Below, piece by piece: positions 52,337 through 61,118 of a DNA stretch of 64,000 bases. This DNA is from Nocardioides deserti. GTDB taxonomy: Bacteria; Actinomycetota; Actinomycetes; Propionibacteriales; Nocardioidaceae. The stretch's first letter is position 1, and the number at the start of each line of letters is the position of its first letter. The position numbers were made by a program, and so were the translations under genes. The notes below the pieces were generated by a model. It was not told where the DNA came from. It searched no databases and was given only the letters and a program-made list of their open reading frames with translations. The stretch spans positions 1 to 64,000 of the forward strand of contig NZ_JACMYC010000013.1 of assembly GCF_014266025.1 (NCBI RefSeq). Direction: 5' to 3'.

Positions 52337-53878
52337 GTGGTCGAGCAGTCGTCCCGTGTGGCGCTGGAGCTGCGTGACGTGGCCAAGTCGTTCGGCGCCG
52401 TCGCAGCCCTGCGCAGCGGCAGCCTGGTCGTCGACCGCGGCTCCATCCACGCCTTGATCGGCGAGAACGGTGCCGGCAAGTCGACCCTGGTCAAGATCGT
52501 CGCCGGCGTGCACCGCCGCGACTCGGGCACCTTCCGCCTGCATGGCGAGGACGTGGACTTCGGCTCGACCGCGGAGTCCAAGGCTGCCGGCGTCGCCGTC
52601 ATCTACCAGGAGCCGACGCTCTTCCCCGACCTCTCGGTCACCGAGAACATCTTCATGGGCCGACAGCCGCGCAGCCGGTTCGGCCGGATCGACCGTGGCG
52701 CCATGCACCGCGAGGCGCTGGAGCTGTTCGCGCGCCTCGGCGTCGAGATCGACCCTCGCCGGCCGGCGCTCGGTCTCTCGATCGCCGACCAGCAGATCAT
52801 CGAGATCGCCAAGGCCATCTCGCTCGACGCCAGCGTGCTGATCATGGACGAGCCGACGGCCGCGCTCAGCGGCGTCGAGGTCGAGCGGCTGTTCGCCGTC
52901 GCGCGCAGCCTGCGCGACGAGGGTCGGGCCCTGGTGTTCATCTCGCACCGCTTCGAGGAGGTCTTCGACCTCTGCGACACGGTCACGGTCATGCGTGACG
53001 GCTCGTACGTCGCCACGCAGAAGATCGCGGAGACCTCCGTCGACGCCCTGGTCGCGGAGATGGTCGGCCGCGAGGTCGGCGACCTCTTCCCGAAGACCCC
53101 GGCCCCGATCGGCGACGTCGTGCTCGACGTGCGCGACCTCAGCTCCCTGGGCGTCTTCTCCGACGTCTCCTTCCAGGTCCGCGCCGGCGAGATCGTCGGC
53201 CTGGCGGGTCTGGTGGGCGCCGGCCGGTCGGAGATCGCCCGCGCCGTCTTCGGCGTGGACGGGTACGACGCCGGGCGCGTCGAGCTGCTCGGCAAGCCGG
53301 TCCCGCCCCGCAACCCGCGGGCCGCGATCCGCGCCGGCATGGCGTTCGTGCCCGAGGACCGCCGCAAGCAGGGCCTGGTCACCGAGTCCTCGGTCGCCCG
53401 CAACGTCGCCGGCGTCATCCGCCGGGGGCTCACCACCGCCGGCATGCTCACCGCGCGGGCGGAGAACCGCGCCGCCGCGCCGTGGGCGGGCCGGCTCGAG
53501 GTCAAGACCAGCGCACTGGACATGCGCGCCACCACGATGAGCGGCGGCAACCAGCAGAAGGTCGTCATCGCCAAGTGGCTGGCCACCGAGCCGAAGCTGC
53601 TCATCATCGACGAGCCCACCCGCGGCATCGACGTGGGCACGAAGTCCGAGGTCCACCGGCTGCTGTCGGACCTCGCCGGCCAGGGCCTGGCGATCCTGAT
53701 GATCTCCTCGGAGCTCCCCGAGGTCCTCGGCATGGCCGACCGCGTCCTGGTCGTCTGCGAGGGCCGGATCACCGCCGAGCTCGGTCGCAGCGAGGCCACG
53801 CCGGAGAACGTGATGCACGCGGCAACCAGCACCGTCACCCACACCGGCACGTCGAGCGCCTCGGAGGTCCCGGCATGA
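52337..53878 (+). CDS. sugar ABC transporter ATP-binding protein (rhamnose)
   Basis: 513 residues with two ABC domains in tandem, as in Mgl/Rbs/Ara-type sugar importers. Domain 1 has Walker A GENGAGKST (~41-49), signature LSIADQQIIEIAKAI and Walker B VLIMDEPTAALS. Domain 2 has a degenerate Walker A, LVGAGRSE, and an intact signature TMSGGNQQKVVIAKWL with LLIIDEPTRGID. GTG 52337 follows CAGGAGGGC. First gene of the transport operon; the permease start overlaps its stop (ATGA). Rhamnose specificity is inferred from the catabolic genes downstream; equivalent to RhaT of the Rhizobium rhamnose importer. Confidence 0.9.
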   Translation: MVEQSSRVALELRDVAKSFGAVAALRSGSLVVDRGSIHALIGENGAGKSTLVKIVAGVHRRDSGTFRLHGEDVDFGSTAESKAAGVAVIYQEPTLFPDLSVTENIFMGRQPRSRFGRIDRGAMHREALELFARLGVEIDPRRPALGLSIADQQIIEIAKAISLDASVLIMDEPTAALSGVEVERLFAVARSLRDEGRALVFISHRFEEVFDLCDTVTVMRDGSYVATQKIAETSVDALVAEMVGREVGDLFPKTPAPIGDVVLDVRDLSSLGVFSDVSFQVRAGEIVGLAGLVGAGRSEIARAVFGVDGYDAGRVELLGKPVPPRNPRAAIRAGMAFVPEDRRKQGLVTESSVARNVAGVIRRGLTTAGMLTARAENRAAAPWAGRLEVKTSALDMRATTMSGGNQQKVVIAKWLATEPKLLIIDEPTRGIDVGTKSEVHRLLSDLAGQGLAILMISSELPEVLGMADRVLVVCEGRITAELGRSEATPENVMHAATSTVTHTGTSSASEVPA

Positions 53879-55050
53879 GCGACACCGTCTCCTCCGACCT
53901 GGCCCGGCCCAGCGCCGCGTCGCCCGCGAGCCGGGTCCTCAAGGACCTGCTGCGCTCGCGCGAGCTCGCGGTGGCCGTGGTCCTCGTCCTGCTGGTCGCG
54001 GTCACGACGCTGAGGAGCGACTCGTTCCTCTTCGGCGCGACCGGCTGGCGCGACCTGCTGCTGACCCCGTCGATGCTCGTCCTCCTCGCGGTCGGCCAGA
54101 CCGCGGTGATCATCACGCGCAACGTCGACCTGTCGGTCGGCTCGACCCTCGGTCTGACCGCCTACCTGACCGGCCGGTTGTTCATCGACACCAACCTGCC
54201 GATCGTCGCGGTCGTGCTGGCCGGGATCCTGATGGGTGCCGTGCTGGGTCTCGTCAACGGCGCGCTCGTGGCGTTCGGCCGCGTGCCGGCGCTCGTCATC
54301 ACGCTCGGCACGATGTACATCTACCGCGGCGCCTTCCTCACCTGGGCCGGCAGCGACCGGATCAATGCCGACGACATGCCGCGCGGCTTCCGTGACCTCG
54401 GCACCGAGTCGATCCTCGGCATCCCCGTGCTGACCATCGTCGCGGTGGTCGTCCTGGTGCTGGTCGGCTACTACCTGCGCACCGCCCGCGGCGGGCGCGA
54501 GCTCTACGCGATCGGCTCGGACCCGGAGGCCGCGAAGCTCTACGGGCTCCCGGTCACCCGCCGGATCCTGTGCGCGTTCGTGCTCAGCGGCGCACTGGCC
54601 GGGCTCGCCGGCGTCGTGTCCGCAGCGCGCTTCGGCACGGTCAGCTCCAGCGTCGGGTCCGGGGTCGAGCTCGAGGCGGTCGGTGCCGCCGTCATCGGCG
54701 GCGTGGCCATCTTCGGTGGCAGCGGCACCGTCTTCGGAGCGGCTCTCGGCGCCTTCCTGCTGGTCACGATCAACCGCGCACTCCCGGTCCTGGGCATCTC
54801 CGACTTCTGGCAGCAGGCCGTCGTCGGCCTGCTCATCGTCGGCGCGATCGTCCTCGACCGGGTCCTCGTCCGGCGCCAGGAACGGCGGCTGATCGCTGCC
54901 CGTGAGCACGGTCCGGACACGCCGACCACGCCGAGCACCCCTGCCGCGACGGGCGGGCCGCGTCCCGCGCCGGTCGTCCCCGGTGGCGGCACGAACGCCG
55001 GCACGAGCCCTCGCCCGGGCGCCGACAGCAACGAGGAGGTCGTCCGATGA
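53875..55050 (+). CDS. sugar ABC transporter permease 1 (rhamnose)
   Basis: 391 residues, BPD_transp_2 type with about ten helices (~30-335). Signature blocks are VIITRNVDLSVGSTLGLTA (~79-97, the RbsC/MglC motif), LVNGALVAFGRVPALVITLG (~125-144), GSDPEAAKLYGLPV and the helix-rich VELEAVGAAVIGGVAIFGG (~264-282). A Pro/Gly/Thr-rich tail of ~50 residues is unusual. The stop overlaps the next permease ATG (ATGA). Corresponds to RhaP; forms a heterodimeric channel with the second permease. Confidence 0.9.
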   Translation: MSDTVSSDLARPSAASPASRVLKDLLRSRELAVAVVLVLLVAVTTLRSDSFLFGATGWRDLLLTPSMLVLLAVGQTAVIITRNVDLSVGSTLGLTAYLTGRLFIDTNLPIVAVVLAGILMGAVLGLVNGALVAFGRVPALVITLGTMYIYRGAFLTWAGSDRINADDMPRGFRDLGTESILGIPVLTIVAVVVLVLVGYYLRTARGGRELYAIGSDPEAAKLYGLPVTRRILCAFVLSGALAGLAGVVSAARFGTVSSSVGSGVELEAVGAAVIGGVAIFGGSGTVFGAALGAFLLVTINRALPVLGISDFWQQAVVGLLIVGAIVLDRVLVRRQERRLIAAREHGPDTPTTPSTPAATGGPRPAPVVPGGGTNAGTSPRPGADSNEEVVR

Positions 55051-56147
55051 GCACGCTGATCGACCACCGGGACGCCCCCACCCAGGCGCCGCGGACCTAC
55101 GCGGCGTACGCCCGGCCGTGGTGGCAGCGCGTGGTGTTCAGCCGCGAGTTCGCCGTCGTCGCGCTGCTCGTCGCCGCGCTGGTCTACTCGCGCTCGCAGG
55201 TCGACTACTTCGACGGCCCGCAGACGATGTACTACCTGTTCCGTGACTCCGCGAGCATCCTGCTGCTCGCGTTGCCGATGACGGCCATCATCATCACCGG
55301 CGAGATCGACCTCTCGGTCGCGAGCACCGTCGGCCTGACCAGCGTCGCGTTCGGCATGCTGCACGCCGACGCGGGGCTGTCGATGACGGTCGCGGCGCTC
55401 CTGGCCATCGTGATCGGTGCGGTCTGCGGCGCCTTCAACGGGTTCCTGGTGGCGTACGTCGGCCTGCCGTCGATCGCGGTCACCATCGGCACGCTGGCGT
55501 TGTTCCGCGGGATCGCGGCGGGCCTGCTCGGCACCGAGTCGCGGACCGACTTCGCCGAGTCGTGGACCGACCTGGCCAAGGACCGGATCCTCGACGGCCA
55601 GCCGTACCCGATGATCCTCATCCCGTTCGTGGTGCTCGCGATCGTCTTCGCCGCGCTGCTGCACTTCTCGCCGTTCGGCCGAGGCGTCTACGAGATCGGG
55701 CTGAACGACGAGGCCGCGCACTTCACCGGCGTCGACGTGGCCCGCACCAAGGCCGTGCTGTTCGTCCTCTCCGGCGCGGTCGCCGGCTTCGTCGGGATCT
55801 ACACGACCCTCGTCACGGGGGTGGCCCGAGCGGAGAACTCGGTCGGGCTGGAGCTCCAGGTCATCGCCGCGGTGCTCCTCGGCGGGGTCTCCATCTTCGG
55901 CGGCCGCGGTGCCCTGCACGGCGTGATCGCGGGCGTGCTGCTGATCGGCGTCATCCAGCGGGCGATGCTGCTCAGCGGCGAGACCATCAACATCATCAAC
56001 ATCGTCATCGGAGTGCTGCTGGTGCTCTCGGTGATGTCCACCAGTCTTCTCGCCGGCGCACGTCACCTGGTCGCCGCGAGCAAGGGGGCGCGCTCCTCGG
56101 GCCGTACCCCGCACAGCGACAAGACAGCACCGGCAAGCGGTCGCTGA
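55047..56147 (+). CDS. sugar ABC transporter permease 2 (rhamnose)
   Basis: 366 residues, same BPD_transp_2 family. Motifs: IIITGEIDLSVASTVGLTSV (~83-102), FNGFLVAYVGLPSIAVTIGT (~131-150), GLNDEAAHFTGVDVARTK and LELQVIAAVLLGGVSIFGGR (~268-287). Corresponds to RhaQ. Coupled to the first permease by a 4-bp overlap; the binding-protein gene follows after 42 bp. Confidence 0.9.
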   Translation: MSTLIDHRDAPTQAPRTYAAYARPWWQRVVFSREFAVVALLVAALVYSRSQVDYFDGPQTMYYLFRDSASILLLALPMTAIIITGEIDLSVASTVGLTSVAFGMLHADAGLSMTVAALLAIVIGAVCGAFNGFLVAYVGLPSIAVTIGTLALFRGIAAGLLGTESRTDFAESWTDLAKDRILDGQPYPMILIPFVVLAIVFAALLHFSPFGRGVYEIGLNDEAAHFTGVDVARTKAVLFVLSGAVAGFVGIYTTLVTGVARAENSVGLELQVIAAVLLGGVSIFGGRGALHGVIAGVLLIGVIQRAMLLSGETINIINIVIGVLLVLSVMSTSLLAGARHLVAASKGARSSGRTPHSDKTAPASGR

Positions 56148-56189
56148 GCTGATCCCGGCATCGCGCCGGACGAATCGAAAGGTACGAAC

Positions 56190-57224
56190 ATGTTGTTCCA
56201 GAACCGACGACTCGCGAGCCTCGCGGCCGTGACGCTGGTCGCCAGCCTCGGTCTGACCGCTTGCGGCAGCGACGACGAGGGCGGCTCGTCGAGCGGCAAC
56301 GGCGGCGGCGGCGACGCCACCACCGTGACCTTCATCCCGAAGAACCTGGGTAACCCCTACTTCGACACCTCCAACGCCGGCGGCGAGAAGGCCGTCGAGG
56401 AGTTCGGCGGGGAGTACGAGGAGGTCGGTCCGGCCGAGGGTTCGCCCGACGGCCAGGTCACCTACATCAACACCGCCACCCAGCAGGGCCGCGACGCCCT
56501 GGTGATCTCGGCGAACGACCCCGACGCGCTGTGCGACGCCATCGGCGAGGCGCGCGACGCCGACGTCAAGGTCGTCACCTTCGACGCCGACACCAACCCC
56601 GACTGCCGCGACCTGTTCATCAACCAGGCCGACTCCGCGGGCATCGCGAAGGTGCAGGTCGAGATGATCGCCGAGCAGATCGGCGACCAGGGCGAGATCG
56701 CGTTCCTCTCGGCCGCGGCCAACGCGACCAACCAGAACGAGTGGATCAAGCTCATGGAGGAGGAGATCTCCGCCAACCACCCCGACATCGAGGTCGTCGA
56801 CACCGTCTACGGCGACGACGACGACCAGACCTCGTTCGACCGCACCGCGGCGCTGCTGCAGTCGCACCCGAACCTCAAGGGCATCATCTCGCCCACCACG
56901 GTCGGCATCGCGGCGGCCGCCCGCTACCTCTCCACCTCGGACGCGAAGGGCAAGGTCGCGCTGACCGGCCTCGGCACGCCGAACCAGATGCGTGAGTACG
57001 TCGAGGACGGCACCGTCACCGAGTTCGCGCTGTGGAACCCCGAGGACCTCGGCTACCTCGCGGCGTACGCCGCCAAGGCGCTCGTCGACGGCGACATCGA
57101 GGGCGAGGGCGACTCGTTCACCGCTGGCGACCTGGGCGACTTCACCGTCGACGAGGGCAACACCGTCCTCCTCGGCGAGCCGTTCCGCTTCAACGCCGAC
57201 AACATCGGCGACTTCGACTTCTGA
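56190..57224 (+). CDS. rhaS: rhamnose ABC transporter substrate-binding lipoprotein
   Basis: 344 residues. Lipoprotein signal with lipobox GLTACGS (Cys25), a Gly/Ser linker, then a ribose-binding-type fold of the RhaS kind: VTFIPKNLGNPYFDTSNAGG (~47-66), ALVISANDPDALCDAIGEA, VVTFDADTNPDCRDLFINQA (~128-147), IAFLSAAANATNQNEWIKLM and TVGIAAAARYLSTS. It delivers rhamnose to the two permeases. GAAAGGTACGAAC precedes the ATG; the TCGAAAGGTA there also occurs near the LacI promoter, so it may double as a weak operator. A hairpin follows the gene. Confidence 0.9.
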   Translation: MLFQNRRLASLAAVTLVASLGLTACGSDDEGGSSSGNGGGGDATTVTFIPKNLGNPYFDTSNAGGEKAVEEFGGEYEEVGPAEGSPDGQVTYINTATQQGRDALVISANDPDALCDAIGEARDADVKVVTFDADTNPDCRDLFINQADSAGIAKVQVEMIAEQIGDQGEIAFLSAAANATNQNEWIKLMEEEISANHPDIEVVDTVYGDDDDQTSFDRTAALLQSHPNLKGIISPTTVGIAAAARYLSTSDAKGKVALTGLGTPNQMREYVEDGTVTEFALWNPEDLGYLAAYAAKALVDGDIEGEGDSFTAGDLGDFTVDEGNTVLLGEPFRFNADNIGDFDF

Positions 57225-57261
57225 TCCGACCCGGATCGATCGAGGCTGCACCACCGCCAGA

Positions 57262-57294
57262 CCCACCGGGGCGCGCGACCCGCGCCCCGGTGGG
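57262..57294 (+). terminator. intercistronic hairpin after rhaS
   Basis: A perfect 14-bp stem (CCCACCGGGGCGCG and complement) with a 5-base loop, 37 bp past the rhaS stop and without a T-run. It may partly terminate or protect the transport mRNA, so that the binding protein outnumbers downstream enzymes. Confidence 0.65.
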
Positions 57295-57350
57295 GCTCCA
57301 CCCCCCGGCACGATCCCGCACCACCACCCCGGTCCCCGGAAGGAGACGCC

Positions 57351-57695
57351 GTGCACCGCGTGTGCTTCCAGCTCCAGGTCAAGCCCGACCGCATCGAGGA
57401 GTACAAGAGGCGTCACCGCGCGGTCTGGCCCGACATGGTCCGTGCCCTGCACGAGACGGGCTGGCACAACTACTCGCTGTTCCTGCGTCCCGACGGCCTG
57501 CTCATCGGCTACCTCGAGACGCCCTCGCTGGAGCAGGCGCAGGCAGGGATGGCGGCCACCGAGGTCAACGCGCGGTGGCAGGCCGAGATGGGGGAGCTGT
57601 TCGAGGAGCTGGACGGCGTCCCCCCGGACGAGGGATTCCTCGTCCTGGAGGAGGTCTTCCACCTCGAGGACCAGCTCGCCGCGCTCGACGACTGA
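57351..57695 (+). CDS. rhaM: L-rhamnose mutarotase
   Basis: 114 residues, the usual length of RhaM/RhaU, which interconverts alpha- and beta-L-rhamnopyranose. YKRRHRAVWPDM (~18-29) carries His22, the known catalytic residue of the E. coli enzyme, and GWHNYSLFL carries Tyr41, also conserved. GTG 57351 follows GGAAGGAGACGCC. Placed between the binding protein and the isomerase, it supplies the anomer used by the isomerase. Confidence 0.92.
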   Translation: MHRVCFQLQVKPDRIEEYKRRHRAVWPDMVRALHETGWHNYSLFLRPDGLLIGYLETPSLEQAQAGMAATEVNARWQAEMGELFEELDGVPPDEGFLVLEEVFHLEDQLAALDD

Positions 57696-57797
57696 CCCTG
57701 CTCCCGCGCGCCACCGCGCCGACCGCAGCACCAGCCCTCCCGCCACTGCGCACCTCGCGGACGCTCCGCTACCGCGGAACCCGTGTGGCTTTTCGCA

Positions 57798-57809
57798 TGA
57801 AACGTTTCA
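57798..57809. promoter_or_regulatory. LacI operator before rhamnose isomerase
   Basis: TGAAACGTTTCA, a perfect 12-bp palindrome, 13 bp before the isomerase ATG. The best match among the four TGAAAC-type sites here; it suggests an internal, separately repressed promoter. Confidence 0.75.
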
Positions 57810-57822
57810 ATCGGAGATGACA

Positions 57823-59001
57823 ATGACTGACTTCGCCCAGGTCGCCGCCCAGCTCGAGGGCCAGGCCATCGAGCTGCCCTCGTGGGCGTTCGGCAACTCC
57901 GGCACCCGGTTCAAGGTGTTCGGCTCGCCCGGGACGGCGCGCACGGTGGAGGAGAAGATCGCCGACGCCGCGACCGTCCACCGGTTCACCGGCCTCGCGC
58001 CCTCCGTCGCCCTGCACATCCCGTGGGACCTCGTCGACGACTACGTCGCACTGCGGCGCTACGCGGAGGACCAGGGCGTGCGGCTGGGGACGATCAACTC
58101 CAACACCTTCCAGGACGACGACTACAAGCTCGGCGCCCTCACCCACACCGACGCCAAGATCCGCCAGAAGGCGATCGACCACCACTTCGAGTGCATCGAC
58201 GTGATGGACGCGACCGGCTCGCGCGACCTGAAGATCTGGCTGGCCGAGGGCAGCAACTACCCGGGCCAGGCCGACCTGCGCGGCCGCCAGGACCGGCTGC
58301 ACGAGTCGCTGTCGACGATCTACGACCGCCTCGGCGAGGACCAGCGGCTGGTGCTGGAGTACAAGTTCTTCGAGCCGGCCTTCTACCACACCGACGTCCC
58401 GGACTGGGGCACGTCGTACGTCCAGGTCGCCGCTCTCGGTGACCGCGCCGTGGTCTGCCTCGACACCGGCCACCACGCGCCCGGCACCAACATCGAGTTC
58501 ATCGTCATGCAGCTGCTTCGCCTGGGGAAGCTCGGCTCGTTCGACTTCAACAGCCGCTTCTACGCCGACGACGACCTCATCGTCGGCGCGGCCGACCCCT
58601 TCCAGCTGTTCCGGATCCTCTTCGAGGTGATCCGGGGCGGCGGCTACGGGCCGGCCAACCCCGACGGGCACAGCGACGTCGCGTTCATGCTCGACCAGTG
58701 CCACAACATCGAGGCGAAGATCCCCGGCCAGATCCGGTCCGTGCTCAACGTCCAGGAGATGACCGCGCGGGCCCTCCTCGTCGACCGGGACGCGCTCACC
58801 GCCGCCCAGGAGGCCGGCGACGTGCTTGCCGCCAACGAGCTGTTCATGGACGCCTTCTCCACCGACGTCCGCGCCGACCTCGCCGCCTGGCGCGAGGAGC
58901 GCGGCCTCCCCGCCAACCCGATGCGCGCGTACGCCGAGTCGGGCCACCAGCAGCAGATCGAGGCGGACCGCATCGGCGGCACGCAGGCAGGATGGAACTG
59001 A
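57823..59001 (+). CDS. rhaI: L-rhamnose isomerase
   Basis: 392 residues, of the actinobacterial/Pseudomonas-type L-rhamnose isomerase (TIM barrel, xylose-isomerase-like), not the ~420-residue E. coli RhaA type. Metal-site strands are recognisable: IWLAEGSNYPGQ (~140-151), LVLEYKFFEPAFYHTDVPDW (~178-197), VCLDTGHHAPGTN and FDFNSRFYADDDLIVG. It converts L-rhamnose to L-rhamnulose with Mn2+. ATG 57823 is 6 nt after GGAG; an ATG at 57817 is less well spaced. Four bases before the aldolase gene. Confidence 0.92.
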   Translation: MTDFAQVAAQLEGQAIELPSWAFGNSGTRFKVFGSPGTARTVEEKIADAATVHRFTGLAPSVALHIPWDLVDDYVALRRYAEDQGVRLGTINSNTFQDDDYKLGALTHTDAKIRQKAIDHHFECIDVMDATGSRDLKIWLAEGSNYPGQADLRGRQDRLHESLSTIYDRLGEDQRLVLEYKFFEPAFYHTDVPDWGTSYVQVAALGDRAVVCLDTGHHAPGTNIEFIVMQLLRLGKLGSFDFNSRFYADDDLIVGAADPFQLFRILFEVIRGGGYGPANPDGHSDVAFMLDQCHNIEAKIPGQIRSVLNVQEMTARALLVDRDALTAAQEAGDVLAANELFMDAFSTDVRADLAAWREERGLPANPMRAYAESGHQQQIEADRIGGTQAGWN

Positions 59002-59005
59002 GCAG

Positions 59006-61066
59006 ATGACCGACTCCAGCACCGCGAACCAGACGAACCCGGCGGCCGCCGCGCTCATCGAGCGCTCCAACCGGCTCGGGGCCGACCCCAAGAACACCAA
59101 CTACGCCGGCGGCAACACCTCGGCCAAGGGCACCCAGACCGACCCGGTCACCGGCGAGCCGGTCGAGCTGCTGTGGGTCAAGGGCTCCGGCGGTGACCTC
59201 GGCACGCTGAAGGAGCCCGGCCTCGCCGTGCTGCGCCTGGACCGGATGCGTGCCCTCGTCGACGTCTACCCCGGCGTCGAGCGTGAGGACGAGATGGTCG
59301 CGGCGTTCGACTACTGCCTGCACGGCAAGGGCGGCGCAGCTCCGTCGATCGACACGGCGATGCACGGCCTCGTCGACGCCGCGCACGTGGACCACCTGCA
59401 CCCCGACTCCGGCATCGCGATCGCCACCGCCGCGGACGGCGAGGCGCTCACGAAGGAGATCTTCGGCGGGAAGGTCGTGTGGGTCCCGTGGCGCCGCCCG
59501 GGATTCCAGCTCGGCCTCGACATCGCCGCCATCAAGGCCGCCAACCCGAACGCGATCGGCTGCATCCTCGGCGGCCACGGCATCACCGCGTGGGGCGAGA
59601 CCAGCGAGGAGGCGGAGGCCCGCTCGCTGTGGATCATCGACACCGCCGCCGACTACATCGCCGAGAACAGCAAGGCCGAGCCCTTCGGCCCCGCTCTCGA
59701 GGGGTACGCCGCGCTGCCGGACGCCGAGCGCCGCGCCAAGGCCGCCGCCCTCGCGCCGACCATCCGCGGGATCGCCTCGGCCGACCGGCCGATGGTCGGG
59801 CACTTCACCGACAGCACGGTCGTGCTCGACTTCCTCGCGCACGCCGAGCACCCCCGCCTGGCCGCGCTGGGCACCTCGTGCCCCGACCACTTCCTGCGCA
59901 CCAAGGTCAAGCCGCTCGTGCTCGACCTGCCGGCGGACGCCCCGGTCGAGGACAGCATCGCCCGGCTCAAGGAGCTCGCGGTGTCCTACCGCGAGGACTA
60001 CCAGGCCTACTACGACCGGCACGCCACCCCGGACAGCCCGGCCATCCGTGGCAAGGACCCGCTCATCGTGCTGGTCCCGGGCGTCGGGATGTTCTCGTTC
60101 GGCAAGGACAAGCAGACCGCACGCGTCGCCGGTGAGTTCTACGTCAACGCGATCAACGTGATGCGCGGTGCCGAGGGCCTCTCGACCTACGCCCCGATCG
60201 ACGAGGCGGAGAAGTTCCGCATCGAGTACTGGGCGCTCGAGGAGGCCAAGCTCCAGCGGATGCCGAAGCCCAAGCCGCTCGCGACCCGCATCGCCCTCGT
60301 GACCGGTGCCGCCGGCGGCATTGGCAAGGCCACCGCCAAGCGGCTCGCCGCCGAGGGGGCCTGCGTCGTCGTGGCGGACCTGTCGCTGGAGAAGGCCGAG
60401 GCGGCCGCCGCGGAGATCGGCGGCCCGGACGTGGCGGTCGGCGTCGCTGCCGACGTGAGCAAGGGCGACGCGGTCCAGTCGATGGTCGACGCCGCGGTCC
60501 TCGCCTTCGGTGGACTCGACCTGGTCGTCAACAACGCCGGCCTGTCGCTGTCCAAGGCGCTCCTGGAGACGACCGAGGCCGACTGGGACCTGCAGCACGA
60601 CGTCATGGCCAAGGGCTCGTTCCTGGTGTCCAAGGCGTCCGCGAAGGTGATGGTCGAGCAGGAGATGGGTGGCGACATCGTCTACATCTCGAGCAAGAAC
60701 TCGATCTTCGCCGGGCCGAACAACATCGCGTACTCGGCCGCGAAGGCCGACCAGGCGCACCAGGTCCGCCTGCTCGCGGCCGAGCTGGGTGCGCACGGGA
60801 TCAAGGTCAACGGCGTGAACCCCGACGGCGTCGTCCAGGGCTCGGGCATCTTCGCCGGCGGCTGGGGCGCCAACCGGGCCGCGGTCTACGGCGTGGAGGA
60901 GAAGGACCTGGGCAAGTTCTACGCCCAGCGCACGATCCTCAAGCGCGAGGTGCTGCCGGAGAACATCGCCAACGCGGTCTTCGTGCTCTGCAGCTCCGAC
61001 CTGTCGCACACCACCGGCCTGCACGTGCCCGTCGACGCCGGCGTCGCGGCGGCGTTCCTGCGATGA
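59006..61066 (+). CDS. bifunctional rhamnulose-1-phosphate aldolase/short-chain dehydrogenase
   Basis: 686 residues in two enzymes. The N-terminal ~440 residues are a class II (zinc) aldolase: NTNYAGGNTSAKG, LWVKGSGGDLGTL, MHGLVDAAHVDHLHPDSG and CILGGHGITAWGE (zinc His). The C-terminal ~255 residues are an SDR: VTGAAGGIGKATAKRLA (~432-448), VVNNAGLS, YISSKNS and YSAAKADQAHQ with Tyr and Lys. It splits rhamnulose-1-P to DHAP and L-lactaldehyde and then oxidises (or reduces) the aldehyde, as in the RhaEW-type fusion. Essential step of the pathway; cotranscribed with rhaI. Confidence 0.93.
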   Translation: MTDSSTANQTNPAAAALIERSNRLGADPKNTNYAGGNTSAKGTQTDPVTGEPVELLWVKGSGGDLGTLKEPGLAVLRLDRMRALVDVYPGVEREDEMVAAFDYCLHGKGGAAPSIDTAMHGLVDAAHVDHLHPDSGIAIATAADGEALTKEIFGGKVVWVPWRRPGFQLGLDIAAIKAANPNAIGCILGGHGITAWGETSEEAEARSLWIIDTAADYIAENSKAEPFGPALEGYAALPDAERRAKAAALAPTIRGIASADRPMVGHFTDSTVVLDFLAHAEHPRLAALGTSCPDHFLRTKVKPLVLDLPADAPVEDSIARLKELAVSYREDYQAYYDRHATPDSPAIRGKDPLIVLVPGVGMFSFGKDKQTARVAGEFYVNAINVMRGAEGLSTYAPIDEAEKFRIEYWALEEAKLQRMPKPKPLATRIALVTGAAGGIGKATAKRLAAEGACVVVADLSLEKAEAAAAEIGGPDVAVGVAADVSKGDAVQSMVDAAVLAFGGLDLVVNNAGLSLSKALLETTEADWDLQHDVMAKGSFLVSKASAKVMVEQEMGGDIVYISSKNSIFAGPNNIAYSAAKADQAHQVRLLAAELGAHGIKVNGVNPDGVVQGSGIFAGGWGANRAAVYGVEEKDLGKFYAQRTILKREVLPENIANAVFVLCSSDLSHTTGLHVPVDAGVAAAFLR

Positions 61067-61118
61067 ATCACCCCACGAGATCGCTCCGCTGGCGCTCCAC
61101 GATCCCGCGGGGACCCCG

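Noticed and set aside
59250..60161. Alternative frame over the rhamnulose-phosphate aldolase gene
   Set aside because: Arg/Pro/Ser-rich shadow; the overlapping frame carries intact aldolase and dehydrogenase motifs.
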